A stretch of DNA of 64,000 nucleotides, from positions 124,001 through 188,000 of the forward strand of contig NZ_VTPX01000005.1 of assembly GCF_008298015.1 (NCBI RefSeq), read 5' to 3'. Shown one piece after another: positions 1 through 9,732 of this stretch. Source of the stretch: Salinicola corii. Its GTDB lineage: Bacteria; Pseudomonadota; Gammaproteobacteria; Pseudomonadales; Halomonadaceae. Below the pieces are notes generated by a model. The model was not told where the DNA came from and did no database searches. It worked only from the letters and a program-made list of their open reading frames with translations. Each line of letters starts with the position of its first letter. Position 1 is the stretch's first letter. The translations under genes were made by a program, and so were the position numbers.

Positions 1-890
1 CAGTAGCGCAGCAAGACACGCACGAGGGCGCGTTCTTCGCGCATGAAAGGCCGGCATACGATCAGAGCGACGAGCAGGCAAACGCCGAAGCCGGAAACCA
101 GCCAACCGCTCTGCCCATTGGGCAAGCCCCCGCCCAACAGGCACTTCACGGCGTAGGCGTGAAGGATGAGGGCGTAGACGAGAATCAGCGGTGCGGCGAT
201 CCATTCACCTAGCGCGCCAATCGCGCGGGCGGAGAGCCTATCGAGTCGGCAATCGTCGGCCAGGTAGAACGAATCCGGTATCAGTGCCAGCCAGAAGAGT
301 GGCGCGAAGAGTAGCGCCGTGATGGCGGCAATGTGAGCATAGAGCTGGAACGGCACCTCGAGCCCGAACAGCAGATTCAGGCTGACGAAGACCAGCGAGA
401 GGCCGATACCGAGCAAGTTCCAGCCGATGCAGGAGAGCAGAAACGCGAACGTCAGCCGCCCCAGGAATCCTCGGAATGCCGTGCCGGAGCCTCCCGCGAG
501 ATAGGGCGACAGCGGAACCAGCGCGACGAGAGCAAACGCCAGCAGCCACGTCGAGGTATGCAGTGCGTCCTGAAACCAGACCAGGCAAAACCCAAATGCT
601 CCGGCGATCACCGCCGTGAGCTGGCGCATGCCCGCACCGACCATCTCGCGTCGGGACGCCAAGGCTTCAAGACCAAGCGTAGCCGAAAGCGCGGCCAACG
701 CGGCACATGCCAGCCCCATCAGCGCACGCCACACTAACGCCGCTGACCCGATCTCCTCGATCAACAGATTGGCGACGAACGTCGCCACCAGAAGCAGCGC
801 GATGACCACCGGGAAACGCACCAGCACGTCCCGGTAGCTGGCCATTTCGCGCAGGCGTTGCCGCAGACGGTTACCGATCGACGCCGACAT
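1..890 (-). CDS. DUF4153 family membrane protein (C-terminus beyond window)
   Basis: The reading frame opens at an ATG at 890 and stays open to the window edge, so about 296 N-terminal residues are visible. It is very hydrophobic: after a basic start (SASIGNRLRQRLREM) it has the SYRDVLVRFP stretch and a run of at least seven predicted membrane helices with short loops, as in the DUF4153 family of integral membrane proteins of unknown function. It begins 14 bases after the stop of pgm on the same strand, so it is probably cotranscribed with it. No clear Shine-Dalgarno sequence is seen before the ATG, which fits coupling to pgm. No function can be inferred beyond membrane location. Confidence 0.75.
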   Translation of the reverse strand, partial: MSASIGNRLRQRLREMASYRDVLVRFPVVIALLLVATFVANLLIEEIGSAALVWRALMGLACAALAALSATLGLEALASRREMVGAGMRQLTAVIAGAFGFCLVWFQDALHTSTWLLAFALVALVPLSPYLAGGSGTAFRGFLGRLTFAFLLSCIGWNLLGIGLSLVFVSLNLLFGLEVPFQLYAHIAAITALLFAPLFWLALIPDSFYLADDCRLDRLSARAIGALGEWIAAPLILVYALILHAYAVKCLLGGGLPNGQSGWLVSGFGVCLLVALIVCRPFMREERALVRVLLRY

Positions 891-904
891 CGAGGATCAA
901 CCGG

Positions 905-2569
905 TCACCCGGCCAGGACCCCGTCAACCAGCGCCTTGGCCTCCTCCTGGATACGCTTGAGATGAGCCTCGCCCTGGAAACTCTCGGCGTAAATCTTGTA
1001 GACGTCCTCGGTACCGGAGGGGCGCGCGGCGAACCAGCCAGCATCAGTGACCACTTTCAGGCCACCGATGGCGGCACCGTTGCCTGGAGCCTCGGTCAGT
1101 TTGCGGGTGATCGGGTGGCCGGCCAGCGTGTCGGCGGTGACCTGCTCCGGCGACAGCTTGCCGAGCCTGGCTTTCTGCTCGCGGTTGGCCGGCGCATCGA
1201 CGCGTTCATAGACCGGCGCACCGAAGCGTTCGGTCAGCGCCTGGTAGCGTTCGCCCGGGTCCTTGCCGGTGACAGCGGTGATCTCGGCGGCGAGCAGGCC
1301 GAGAATGATGCCATCCTTGTCGGTGGACCACGGCTTGCCGTCCAGGGTCAGGAACGAGGCGCCGGCGGACTCTTCGCCCCCGAAGCCGAGGCTGCCCTCG
1401 ATCAGGCCATCGACGAACCATTTGAAGCCCACCGGCACCTCGACCACGTCCCGCCCCAGCCCTTGTGCGACGTGATCGATCATCGACGACGATACCAGCG
1501 TCTTGCCGATGGCGGCTTGGCCGCTCCAGTTCGGACGGTGGGTGAAGAGGTATTCGATGGCGACGGCGAGATAGTGGTTGGGATTCAGCAGCCCGCTCGA
1601 GCGGGCGACGATGCCGTGGCGATCGTGATCGGTATCGCAGGCGAACGAGACGTCGAAGCGATCCTTGTTCTCGATCAGGCCGGCCATGGCGTAGGGCGAC
1701 GAGCAGTCCATGCGGATCTTGCCGTCCCAGTCGACGCGCATGAAGCGGAAGGTCGGATCGACGGTGGTCGAGATCACTTCCAACGGCAGGTCGTACTTCG
1801 CGGCGATCCGCGGCCAGTAGTGCACCCCGGCCCCGCCCAGCGGATCGACGCCGAACTTGAGTCCGGAGTCGCGGATCGCAGCCATGTCGATGACCTTGTC
1901 GAGGCCACCGACGTAGCTGTCGATGAAATCGAAACGCTGGGTGGTCGGTGCCTTCAGCGCGTCGGCGTAAGCGACGCGGCGAACGCCCTCGAGCCCGTCG
2001 GCGAGCAGTTCGTTGGCCCGTTCCTGGATCCACCTGGTGACGTTGGTATCGGCCGGCCCGCCATTGGTGGGGTTGTACTTGAACCCGCCGTCCCCCGGCG
2101 GGTTGTGCGACGGCGTGATCACGATGCCGTCGGCCAGACCGTCGCTGCGGCCCTGGTTGTGAACCAGAATGGCGTTGGAGATCGCCGGCGTCGGCGTATA
2201 CCCCACCTCGCCACCGGTCTCGTTGCAACCGGCGTCGATGCGCGTCTCGACGCCGTTGGCCGCCAGCACTTCCAGTGCCGAGACGAATGCCGGCTCGGAG
2301 AGCGCGTGGGTATCCATGCCGATGAACAGCGGGCCGTCGACGCCCTGCGCTTCGCGGTACTCGCAGATCGCCTGGGTCGTGGCCAGGATGTGCCATTCGT
2401 TGAAACTGGCCTTCAGCGAGGAACCGCGATGGCCCGAGGTGCCGAAGGCCACCTGCTGGCCCGGGTCGCTGGGGTCCGGCCGCTCGCTGTAGTAGCGTGA
2501 CACCAGGCGCGGAATGTTGGTTAGGCCGTGCTCGTCCGGCAAGCGTCCTGCTTGGGAAGCGATGCTCAT
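905..2569 (-). CDS. pgm: Phosphoglucomutase (alpha-D-glucose phosphate-specific)
   Basis: A 554-residue protein, full length for the bacterial Pgm family, which interconverts glucose-1-phosphate and glucose-6-phosphate and so links glycolysis to glycogen, trehalose and exopolysaccharide precursors. Visible motifs: N-terminal [10 protein letters not shown], the phosphoserine loop [11 protein letters not shown] (near residue 150), the metal-binding DTDHDRHG loop (near 310), GGEESAG sugar-specificity motif (near 395) and the phosphate-binding [10 protein letters not shown] near the C-terminus. AAGGA lies 8 bases before the ATG. It is the upstream gene of a probable two-gene unit with the DUF4153 protein. 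The 512-residue plus-strand frame across it is a codon-bias shadow. Confidence 0.97.
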   Translation of the reverse strand: MSIASQAGRLPDEHGLTNIPRLVSRYYSERPDPSDPGQQVAFGTSGHRGSSLKASFNEWHILATTQAICEYREAQGVDGPLFIGMDTHALSEPAFVSALEVLAANGVETRIDAGCNETGGEVGYTPTPAISNAILVHNQGRSDGLADGIVITPSHNPPGDGGFKYNPTNGGPADTNVTRWIQERANELLADGLEGVRRVAYADALKAPTTQRFDFIDSYVGGLDKVIDMAAIRDSGLKFGVDPLGGAGVHYWPRIAAKYDLPLEVISTTVDPTFRFMRVDWDGKIRMDCSSPYAMAGLIENKDRFDVSFACDTDHDRHGIVARSSGLLNPNHYLAVAIEYLFTHRPNWSGQAAIGKTLVSSSMIDHVAQGLGRDVVEVPVGFKWFVDGLIEGSLGFGGEESAGASFLTLDGKPWSTDKDGIILGLLAAEITAVTGKDPGERYQALTERFGAPVYERVDAPANREQKARLGKLSPEQVTADTLAGHPITRKLTEAPGNGAAIGGLKVVTDAGWFAARPSGTEDVYKIYAESFQGEAHLKRIQEEAKALVDGVLAG

Positions 2570-2709
2570 CGTCAGTTCCTTTCGATGGTCTGGGGAGGGA
2601 TGCCTTCCTTATAGCAGACCATCTTCACGGCCCGACAGGCAAGATGAGCTCGCCCATGCTCCCGACCGATACCCCGGTATCACCGGCCGGGTTGCCGATG
2701 TTTCACGTT

Positions 2710-3942
2710 TTACTGACAGGTTGCCGCCAGGGCGTCGCGATCGGCCGACGCTTCCGGCCGCGTCCTGACCGCAACCAGGATCAACGCGGTAGCGGCCAGC
2801 AGCAGCGTGCCGGCCGTCGCACAGACGCCCAGAACCCCGCCGATATCGAACATCACGCCGCCGACCGCGGCGCCCAGGGCGATCGCCAACTGGATCGAGG
2901 CCACGATCAAGCCGCCGCCGCTCTCAGCCTCGTCCGGCACGACACGCGTGATCCAGGTCGACCAGGCGACCGGTACGGCGCCGAAGGCGAAGCCCCACAG
3001 CGCGACCATGAGTGCATCGGTCCCCATCGAGAAGCCGCCCAGCGTGGCCAGCAGCCAGCCCAGCGAGCCCATGATCAGCGGCATCAGCAGCAGCGTCAGG
3101 CGCAGACTGCGCTCGAGCAGATAGCCCGCAGCCAGGGTCCCGACGAAGTTCGCCACGCCGAACGCCAGCAGGGTCGACGAAAGCGCATTGATCCCCATGT
3201 GCGACACGCCCTCGAGAAACGGACGGACGTAGGTAAAGAAGGCGAAATGGCCGCAGAACACCAGCAGGATGGCCACGATACCGACCACCATGCCCGGCCG
3301 TTTCATCACGCTCACCAGCGTGCCGAGCGGCGTCGGATGCTCCGGTGTCATGCGCGGCAGGGTGACGTACTGGAAGACCAGCGTCAGCACCGATATCGCG
3401 GTGGCGAGCAGAAAGACGTTGCGCCAGCCCACCAGGTCGCCGAGATAGCTGCCCAGTGCGGCGGCACTGATGGTGGCGATGGGCACGCCGGTGAACAGCA
3501 GGGAGAGCGCGCGCGGGACGTCGTGCTCCGATACCAGCCGCATCACGGTAGCGGCGGAGAGCGCCCAGAATCCGCCCAGCGCCACGCCCAGCAGCACCCG
3601 CCCGGCCAATAGCCAGATCAGGTCCGGCGAGTAGGCGACCAGCAGGTTGGCGGCGATCATTAGCCCGGAGAACGCCAGCAGCACGTGGCGACGATCGAGT
3701 CGCTGGGTGACGGAGGTCACCAGCAACCCGGACAGCAGCGCCACCACCGCCGTCACCGTGACGGCCTGCCCCGCCTGGCCCTCGCTGATCGCCAGCGAAT
3801 CCGCCATCGGGGTCAGCAGGCTGGCCGGCAGGAATTCAGCCATGACCAGGCTGAAAACCCCCATCGTCAGCGAGAATACGGCAAGCCAGCGCGACGGCAC
3901 CGGCGGCTTGTCCGTGGCGTGTTGAGCATCTTGCGTCGTCAT
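2710..3942 (-). CDS. MFS transporter, DHA1/sugar-efflux type
   Basis: About 410 residues with twelve hydrophobic segments and the MFS loop 2-3 signature (VTQRLDRRHVLL, near residue 70). The overall look is of the DHA1 family that includes AraJ and SotB-like sugar/drug exporters (N-terminal VMAEFLPASLLTPMA resembles the VxTEFxPxGLLP motif). I chose the start MTTQDAQ at 3942 because GGAAAT precedes it; the longer frame to 3978 has no ribosome site and would invade the divergent promoter. It is divergent from an AraC regulator 81 bases away, which is its likely controller. Substrate unknown. Confidence 0.88.
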   Translation of the reverse strand: MTTQDAQHATDKPPVPSRWLAVFSLTMGVFSLVMAEFLPASLLTPMADSLAISEGQAGQAVTVTAVVALLSGLLVTSVTQRLDRRHVLLAFSGLMIAANLLVAYSPDLIWLLAGRVLLGVALGGFWALSAATVMRLVSEHDVPRALSLLFTGVPIATISAAALGSYLGDLVGWRNVFLLATAISVLTLVFQYVTLPRMTPEHPTPLGTLVSVMKRPGMVVGIVAILLVFCGHFAFFTYVRPFLEGVSHMGINALSSTLLAFGVANFVGTLAAGYLLERSLRLTLLLMPLIMGSLGWLLATLGGFSMGTDALMVALWGFAFGAVPVAWSTWITRVVPDEAESGGGLIVASIQLAIALGAAVGGVMFDIGGVLGVCATAGTLLLAATALILVAVRTRPEASADRDALAATCQ

Positions 3943-4023
3943 GTCGATATTTCCGATTGAAGGCTTGGGATGCTGCATAGACTAAAGTAGGATTTCAGGA
4001 TCATCTATCACCAAAGCTCCGAC

Positions 4024-5043
4024 ATGATTGATCAAAAGTCCGAGATTTTGACCGACATCGGCTCGCCCGCCCGCTCCAGCGAATGGATCAACGAGCTGCT
4101 CCTTGGCATGCGCCTGTCGGGGCTGAACTATCGATGCGTCCAGATGGCGCCCCCTTTCGGCATCCGTTTCGACACCGATAGCCAGTGCGCCCAGTTTCAC
4201 TTTGTCGCCCAGGGGCCGGTCATGCTGCGGCTCCGAGACGAAGAGCAGGTTCTGGAGACGGGCGACGCCGTGCTGCTGCCGCGGGGAGGGCAGCACTGCC
4301 TGCTCTCTTCACCCGAGGTGGAGAGCCGTGACATCGGGCAGATCGATGCACTGCCGCTTTGCGCCGGCTTCAGCTGCGTCGGTGAGGGCTCGCCAACCGA
4401 TGGCGGCGTTCCCCCCGTGCGCCTGTTCAGCGGCTGCATGCAGTTCGACCTGGGCGGCATGCAGCCCTTGATCCCGATGATGCCGGCGGTGATGCACGTG
4501 GGAACGCTGCTCTCCCGCTATCCGGAGATGCTGCCGATGCTCGAGGCGATGGCGCGGGAGTCGGGACTCGAGCGCGCGGGTGCCGCGGGCATTCTCTCGC
4601 GGCTGGCAGACGTGGTCGCCGCCAGCATCGTGCGAGGCTGGGTCGAGTGCGGCTGCGCGGAAGTGGGCGGCTGGGTCGAGGCGCTGCGCGACCCGCGCCT
4701 GGGCAAGGTGATCGCTGCCGTCCATCGCCAACCTGGGCGCCACTGGAGCGTGGCCGCCATGGCAGCGGAAATGGGCAGTTCACGCTCGGCCTTCGCCGAG
4801 CGCTTCCGCACTGCCTTGGGCGTTTCGCCGCTGGGCTACGTGACGCAGCTACGGATGCGACTCGCCACGCAGTGGATTCGCGAGAAGCGTCTCTCCATCG
4901 ATCAAGTCGCCTGGCAGTTGGGCTACGGCTCCCAGGCAGCCTTCAGCCGCGCGTTCAAACGCGCCACCGGAAAGACGCCGGGCATGGTGCGCTCGCACTC
5001 GGGAGCTACGAGAATTACCGTTACACCGTCGGAATCTCTTTGA
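4024..5043 (+). CDS. AraC-family regulator with cupin sensor domain
   Basis: 339 residues. The first about 190 form an AraC cupin-6-type sensor (QFHFVAQGPVMLRL, then GDAVLLPRGGQHCLLSS). The last about 100 carry two helix-turn-helix units (WSVAAMAAEMGSSRSAFAERF and IDQVAWQLGYGSQAAFSRAFKRATGKTPG). It is divergent from the MFS exporter at 2710-3942, the usual arrangement for an exporter and its activator. A 34-base stretch of its 3' end (4844-4877) is identical to a piece of a degraded AraC gene at 9733-9766; beyond that stretch the two diverge, so they are paralogues rather than a fresh duplication. Confidence 0.93.
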   Translation: MIDQKSEILTDIGSPARSSEWINELLLGMRLSGLNYRCVQMAPPFGIRFDTDSQCAQFHFVAQGPVMLRLRDEEQVLETGDAVLLPRGGQHCLLSSPEVESRDIGQIDALPLCAGFSCVGEGSPTDGGVPPVRLFSGCMQFDLGGMQPLIPMMPAVMHVGTLLSRYPEMLPMLEAMARESGLERAGAAGILSRLADVVAASIVRGWVECGCAEVGGWVEALRDPRLGKVIAAVHRQPGRHWSVAAMAAEMGSSRSAFAERFRTALGVSPLGYVTQLRMRLATQWIREKRLSIDQVAWQLGYGSQAAFSRAFKRATGKTPGMVRSHSGATRITVTPSESL

Positions 5044-5104
5044 CCCGCTCAGATGAGCCCATCACTATAAAAGTGGACTCGTAGACGGTTGAGAGGTTAG
5101 CGGT

Positions 5105-6139
5105 TTGAAAAAGGAAAGAGCGCCCACGATTCGTGATGTGGCCAAAGCAGCTGGTGTTGGAATGGGCACCGTCTCGCGAGTCATCAATGATAGTGGCTAT
5201 GTGGGCAAGGAGACCCGCCAACGAGTCCAAGAAGCCATCGAGTCGCTTTCCTTCAAGCCAAACTTTATTGCCAGCGGGATGCGTTCGAATAGGCTACGTA
5301 GTATCGGGGTCATCGTCAGTGACATTACCAACCCCATGTTTGCCGCCATTGTTCAAAAAGCGCAGCAGATTCTGCTGGAAAATGACTATCAGCTTTTCCT
5401 AGGGGTTACCAACGATGACCCGGAGCTAGAAGTTCAATTATTCCAGACGCTCGAACATCAGGGCGTCAGCGGCATAATGGCCACACTGAATGATGATTCC
5501 TCTCCTCAGACGGCCGCGATGATCGAAAGCCTTGGCGTGCCGGTCGTCCTTCTCAATCGCGCGTTGGTACATGGAAAGGCCACTGTCGTGGCCAGCGAGC
5601 AGGAAACCGGGTGCCGGCAAGCGATAGATCACCTCGTCGAGCAGGGCCATCGCAGCATCGGGTTGTTAATCACGGATCAAACTACACTTCCAGGCCGCGA
5701 ACGCCATAGCGCCATTACCTCCGCGCTGGCTCGGCATCGACTCGCCCCGCCACCGGAATTGGTCGCTACCGTGCGACACGACGTGTCGAGCGGATACCAA
5801 GCAATGGCAAAGCTGATGACACTCGAAATGCGACCCTCCGCCGTCGTCGTGGGAAGTAACCGCGCCCTGATAGGCGCACTCGACTACCTGCGGCAAAACC
5901 ATCTACGCTACCCGCAGGATGTCTCGATCATCGGCTTCGATGAAACCGACGTCACACGCCTACTCTCTCCAGCCATCACAATCGTCAACCGAGACTATGG
6001 CGCTCTCACCACGACAGCAGTGGATCTGTTGCTTCAACGAATCAACAAGCCCCTGAGAAAGACCGAAACCGTATTGCAGCCGACATGGCTGGAGAAACGG
6101 GAATCGGTGAGCAAAATGGCGGATCAGGCCGGCACCTGA
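5105..6139 (+). CDS. LacI-family transcriptional repressor
   Basis: 344 residues. The N-terminal HTH is canonical (TIRDVAKAAGVGMGTVSRVIN, about residues 7-27, then the hinge LSFKPNFIASGMRSNR), followed by a periplasmic-binding-protein-like effector domain (SIGVIVSDITNPMFA; SIIGFDETDVTRLLSPAIT). The start is TTG at 5105, the only one that gives the complete LacI headpiece. It is convergent with the dehydratase and transporter genes at 6159-8660, from which its stop is 20 bases away. The palindrome ATGGAAACGTTTCCAT at 8754-8769, upstream of the transporter, matches what LacI/GalR repressors bind, so it probably represses that operon and responds to a sugar acid or its breakdown product. Confidence 0.93.
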   Translation: MKKERAPTIRDVAKAAGVGMGTVSRVINDSGYVGKETRQRVQEAIESLSFKPNFIASGMRSNRLRSIGVIVSDITNPMFAAIVQKAQQILLENDYQLFLGVTNDDPELEVQLFQTLEHQGVSGIMATLNDDSSPQTAAMIESLGVPVVLLNRALVHGKATVVASEQETGCRQAIDHLVEQGHRSIGLLITDQTTLPGRERHSAITSALARHRLAPPPELVATVRHDVSSGYQAMAKLMTLEMRPSAVVVGSNRALIGALDYLRQNHLRYPQDVSIIGFDETDVTRLLSPAITIVNRDYGALTTTAVDLLLQRINKPLRKTETVLQPTWLEKRESVSKMADQAGT

Positions 6140-6158
6140 CCACCAGGATCGGTGTTCT

Positions 6159-7346
6159 TTACTGATCCACCACGGAGCCATCCACGTGAAGACGTGTATT
6201 GACCTCCCGGCGTCGATAAGGGAACCGTTCACAAACATCTTCGACCAGCGCGATTCCCAAACCGGGGTACCTGAGCGCAGGGATAAAGCCACTCTCCGCC
6301 TTGGGCACCCAGGTCACCATATCGCTCTGCTTGAAGGAGCTAGGATCGACGGCCTCATCGCTGGTGTAGCGTTCGGTAGCCGATACGGTCTCATGATCCG
6401 GCAACTCCATCACGGCAAAGTTATCCACTGCCACGGAAAGCTGCAGGCAGGCGACGGAGCTCACGGGACTCAACGGATTGTGAGGTACGATTGCTACCCC
6501 GTGAGACTCTGCAATTGCGGCGATCTTGCGCGCGCCACTGATACCGCCGCACAAGCAGACACTGGTTCTGGCGTAACTCATGGCTTTACGTGACAGCAGC
6601 ATTTGGAACTCTTGAATCGTATGAATACGCTCCCCGGTGGCGATAGGCACGGTCGTCTTGCTAGCCACCAGTCCCATCGCATCGAAGTTATCCGCAGGAA
6701 TCGGATCCTCAAGGAAAAAAGGCCGGTACGGCTCTACTGACTGGGCAAAGGCGATCGCTTCTCCGGGTTTCATGCGGCGATGGAGTTCTAGGCAAAGATC
6801 TACCTCGTCACCTACCGCTTCCCTCAGCTTTGCGACACGATCCGTTGCCTCATTGATCAGCTGCGCATAGGTCATGAAATAGGGCTTATTACGCGGCTCG
6901 TCCAGAAATGGGGAAAGATGGCCGACTGCGGTGTAACCCTGAGACTTGGCTTTCAAACATTCGTCAATTAGCTCTTCCGTGGTTTCTCCACTGACATGGT
7001 AGTAAGCACGGACTTTCCGCCGGGATTCTCCGCCAAGAAGCGTATGGATCGGAGCGTCGAACCATTTCCCGGCAATATCCCACAATGCGATATCGATAGC
7101 ACTGATTGCTCCCATAATAGCCGCACCGCGGAAGTGAAAAGAGCGATAGAGATACTGCCAGTGATGCTCGATATGCAGTGGATTCTTGCCAATCAAATAC
7201 TGTTTGAACGTTTGCATGGCCTCTGCCGAGGCATCCAGAAACCCCCACGCGCCGGATTCTCCAATACCGGATATTCCCTCATCTGTCGTAACGCGCACAT
7301 AGAGAAAGCGATTGGCCGGCAATATTTCAACCTGAGTAATTTTCAT
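6159..7346 (-). CDS. Enolase-superfamily (mandelate racemase/ManD-like) acid-sugar dehydratase
   Basis: 395 residues with the two-domain fold of the mandelate racemase/muconate lactonizing group. Visible: N-terminal capping domain (MKITQVEILPANRF, GIGESGAWG), then the barrel with the metal-ligand positions ELH (E187, H189), FLEDP (E213) and ATGER (E239), followed by ARTSVCLCGGISGARKIAA and VPHNPLSPV. The RTS-x5-GGI block resembles the RspA/mannonate dehydratase branch more than galactonate dehydratase. It probably dehydrates an aldonic or aldaric acid. AAGGA lies 7 bases before the ATG. It starts 27 bases after the transporter gene at 7374-8660, so the two form an operon. Exact substrate unknown. 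Confidence 0.87.
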   Translation of the reverse strand: MKITQVEILPANRFLYVRVTTDEGISGIGESGAWGFLDASAEAMQTFKQYLIGKNPLHIEHHWQYLYRSFHFRGAAIMGAISAIDIALWDIAGKWFDAPIHTLLGGESRRKVRAYYHVSGETTEELIDECLKAKSQGYTAVGHLSPFLDEPRNKPYFMTYAQLINEATDRVAKLREAVGDEVDLCLELHRRMKPGEAIAFAQSVEPYRPFFLEDPIPADNFDAMGLVASKTTVPIATGERIHTIQEFQMLLSRKAMSYARTSVCLCGGISGARKIAAIAESHGVAIVPHNPLSPVSSVACLQLSVAVDNFAVMELPDHETVSATERYTSDEAVDPSSFKQSDMVTWVPKAESGFIPALRYPGLGIALVEDVCERFPYRRREVNTRLHVDGSVVDQ

Positions 7347-7373
7347 TGATTCATCCTTGCAGCAATCGTGACT

Positions 7374-8660
7374 TCAAAACAATAAGAAACCGGCAATCAA
7401 AAGGATTAGCGCACCACCGAGTCGGGAAGATATTTGAGCAAATGGCATCAACTCCATTCGATTGGCAGCGGACAGCACGGCCACATCACCGGTCCCTCCC
7501 ATATTCGCCATGCACAGACCAGCAGTAATAGCAGCCTCAATAGGATAGAACCCAACCAGCTTACCTGCGACACCGGCTCCCAATGCCGCGCCGATAACGA
7601 CACCGAGGATAATCAGGACATAACTAATACTTATCGTCCCTAAGACAGCGCCAATATCAGTATAGACAATACCGATTCCGGTCAAAATAACGATGACAAA
7701 GTTTTGAATACAAAATTCATACCATTGCCTCGCACCATCAACGACAGCTTGTGGAACGATATTGGTAACCTTGATAATTGCTACGGAGAGAATCATCAAC
7801 GCATAAGGATGGATGGGAATGAAAATATGTAGAACATAACCCAGCGCCAGAAAAGCGCAGGAAATCACCAGTCCGGCCCCCATCTTCCCGACATCAAGCG
7901 GGGCTTTTTCTTCAGGCTCATACTCAAAGTTCTTGAGTATTTTTCCGTTTCCCGAAAGGCTGGGGAATCGCTTCCCCAACATGTTGAGCAAACTGCCGAT
8001 GATAAGCGCAAAAACATTACCTAATGCTAACGCAGGTACCAAAATGGATATGTAATAGGCAGGATCATTACCTAATGCCGAAGCATACATCTGGGACATT
8101 GGGACCGCTCCGGCGCCCATTCCACCGCCCATGATGGGCAGCGCGATGACCATAACCGCCTCACGTAGATCGAAGCCAACGATGGCAGCTACGATTACCG
8201 CTATCAATGCTGACCCGAAAACCGCCGCGAGCAGCGGAATGATATATCGAACACCTGCGTAAACGAGCACTTTGGAATTGATGCCGAGGATGCTCCCTGT
8301 GATCAAGCCTGCTATCACGAAGTTCAAGAAGCCTCCACCGACCATGAACTCATTGACAGCGTCTAGTGTCTTTCCTGGAATCAAGTCAAAATAAACCATG
8401 ATCGCGGGCACGAAGATTGCGACAATCGCACCGCCACCAAAGAAAGATCTGATAATGGGTGTCCTATCACCAATCCATCCCAGAATGGAACCTAACGATA
8501 TAAGAAATATCAAACTGCCGACCATCCCGCCCGGCATTGACCCTGTGTAAGTCGCAACACCAGTGACAACAAACAATACAATGAAACAGCTAATAGGCAT
8601 ATTATATAGCGATAGATTGGCTAAACCTCCGCCACTGACTGGCTTTGCACTCGTCGACAT
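7374..8660 (-). CDS. 2-hydroxycarboxylate transporter (CitS/CitN/MleP family)
   Basis: About 428 residues from ATG 8660, the usual length for Na+/H+-coupled 2HCT symporters of citrate, malate and similar acids. It has about eleven hydrophobic segments and the two family re-entrant-loop motifs, GGGMGAGAVPMS (near residue 185) and NMGGTGDVAVLSAANRM near the C-terminus. I chose MSTSAKP at 8660 because GGGGGCGCT precedes it; the frame extends to 8834 but that part is not family-like and runs over the operator. First gene of an operon with the dehydratase, so the pair probably imports and dehydrates a hydroxylated (di)carboxylate. Base composition is lower in GC than the flanks, as is true for the LacI and dehydratase genes, suggesting the trio arrived together. 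Confidence 0.9.
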   Translation of the reverse strand: MSTSAKPVSGGGLANLSLYNMPISCFIVLFVVTGVATYTGSMPGGMVGSLIFLISLGSILGWIGDRTPIIRSFFGGGAIVAIFVPAIMVYFDLIPGKTLDAVNEFMVGGGFLNFVIAGLITGSILGINSKVLVYAGVRYIIPLLAAVFGSALIAVIVAAIVGFDLREAVMVIALPIMGGGMGAGAVPMSQMYASALGNDPAYYISILVPALALGNVFALIIGSLLNMLGKRFPSLSGNGKILKNFEYEPEEKAPLDVGKMGAGLVISCAFLALGYVLHIFIPIHPYALMILSVAIIKVTNIVPQAVVDGARQWYEFCIQNFVIVILTGIGIVYTDIGAVLGTISISYVLIILGVVIGAALGAGVAGKLVGFYPIEAAITAGLCMANMGGTGDVAVLSAANRMELMPFAQISSRLGGALILLIAGFLLF

Positions 8661-8753
8661 AGCGCCCCCGTGTGAAAGAAACCCCTGTTGATGATGCTTC
8701 CCACTCCAACGCTTCATCTCAAATTCCATGAGAATGAGTCCGATAAACCTCAC

Positions 8754-8769
8754 ATGGAAACGTTTCCAT
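8754..8769. promoter_or_regulatory. LacI-type operator upstream of the transporter-dehydratase operon
   Basis: A perfect 16-bp palindrome, ATGGAAACGTTTCCAT, with the central CG and arm sequence typical of LacI/GalR/PurR operators. It lies 94 to 109 bases before the transporter start at 8660. The only LacI-family gene in the window, at 5105-6139, is convergent at the far end of the same unit and is the obvious binder. I cannot define the promoter elements with confidence. Confidence 0.75.
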
Positions 8770-9427
8770 AAAAACTTAAGGCAACTGGCCGAACGAATGC
8801 AATTGCCATCTGAAAAACGTGAGTCGGGAACCATTTTTGGAGAAATTCACAAGAGAGGCTGGATCATGCTCGCGCGCTCAAAATAACCAATAAAAAACAA
8901 CAAGTTAAATTTAATAACTTGTCATTGGAGGCTGATGAATAGGAACCGAATATGCGACCAATGTCTAAACAAAAATGGTTCGTCACGGGAGGCACGACAT
9001 GGTGATCTGGACGTTCAGAGACCTCAATTTCGCTATGGAAAAGACCTGGGGCGTCTCTTCTCGAGGTCGTTCCCGCCATGACCAGAATGACAAGAGCGGA
9101 TCGAAAAACAACGACAGCCTGCCCAATGCACAGGATTTTGGCCGCCTGTAGTACGTTTCATCTGGTCGGTATCGAATAGACTCAGGGCATTAGAAGACGC
9201 ATATCATTAATCTCGAAGAAGAAGCTGATATTCTAAAGATCGCTAGTTTGTCGCAGTAACCAGCGCTTCCTGCATCCATATGGTAAGGCGCATTGATTAC
9301 CGAATAGTTGCTCTCACTTCGCGTCAGACGGTCAATATCACAGTGGTGAATTTGCAGACCGAAGATTCTTCCGCTCAGCCTATTCCTTTAAGACGCATCG
9401 GCTATCGTTGTACTGTCGCAGCCACAC
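8770..9427. other. Gene-poor interval, no supported coding sequence
   Basis: About 650 bases with lower GC than the surroundings. Short open frames on both strands (for example 8864-9079 on the minus strand) have no ribosome site, no recognisable family and no neighbour logic. The left edge should hold the promoter of the 2HCT operon; the right edge runs into homology with the upstream region of the YkvA gene. I see no RNA gene in it. Confidence 0.6.
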
Positions 9428-9732
9428 TCACTAGACTGAAGCGACTGCCTGCCTCGACGGATCGTTATCATACCCTTGTTTAGCCGTGACCGATTTTCCC
9501 GCGCTCGAACCTCCGAATCGCCGGGCGATATCGTCCACGACGACACCCTTCGCCTGCCTGCAGAGCCCGTCGTCCCCGGGGATGTGAGCGCGCACCACGA
9601 CGTCTACAGCGACGAGCGCTTCTGGCGCAAGCTGAGCGCGCCGGCCGCGAAGTGGCCTTGAAAGCGCTCCAGTTCTACCTCTTGCTCAAGCGTCCCGATG
9701 TGCCGTTCTGGCAAAATCGACGATCGTCGGGG
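9428..9732 (+). pseudogene. Degraded YkvA/DUF1232 gene, N-terminal remnant
   Basis: This stretch matches the intact YkvA gene at 12869-13363, including part of its leader (CTAGACTG and the CGACGGA leader block occur before both). Recognisable peptides are FSRDRFSRAR, GDIVHDDTLRLP, HHDVYSDERFWRKL and LKRPDVPFW. The start codon is lost (ATA-CCC where the intact copy has ATGCCC), and there is an internal deletion and frameshift after FWRKL, so the peptides fall in two frames. The DUF1232 core is missing because the sequence switches to an AraC remnant at about 9733. It is a paralogous dead copy, clearly diverged rather than recent. Confidence 0.8.

Noticed and set aside
962-2500. 512-residue plus-strand open frame
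   Set aside because: It is opposite the clear pgm gene, is Arg/Gly/Val-rich without family motifs and is a codon-bias shadow.
8864-9079. 71-residue minus-strand ORF as a gene
   Set aside because: No ribosome site, no family, lies in a degraded interval.
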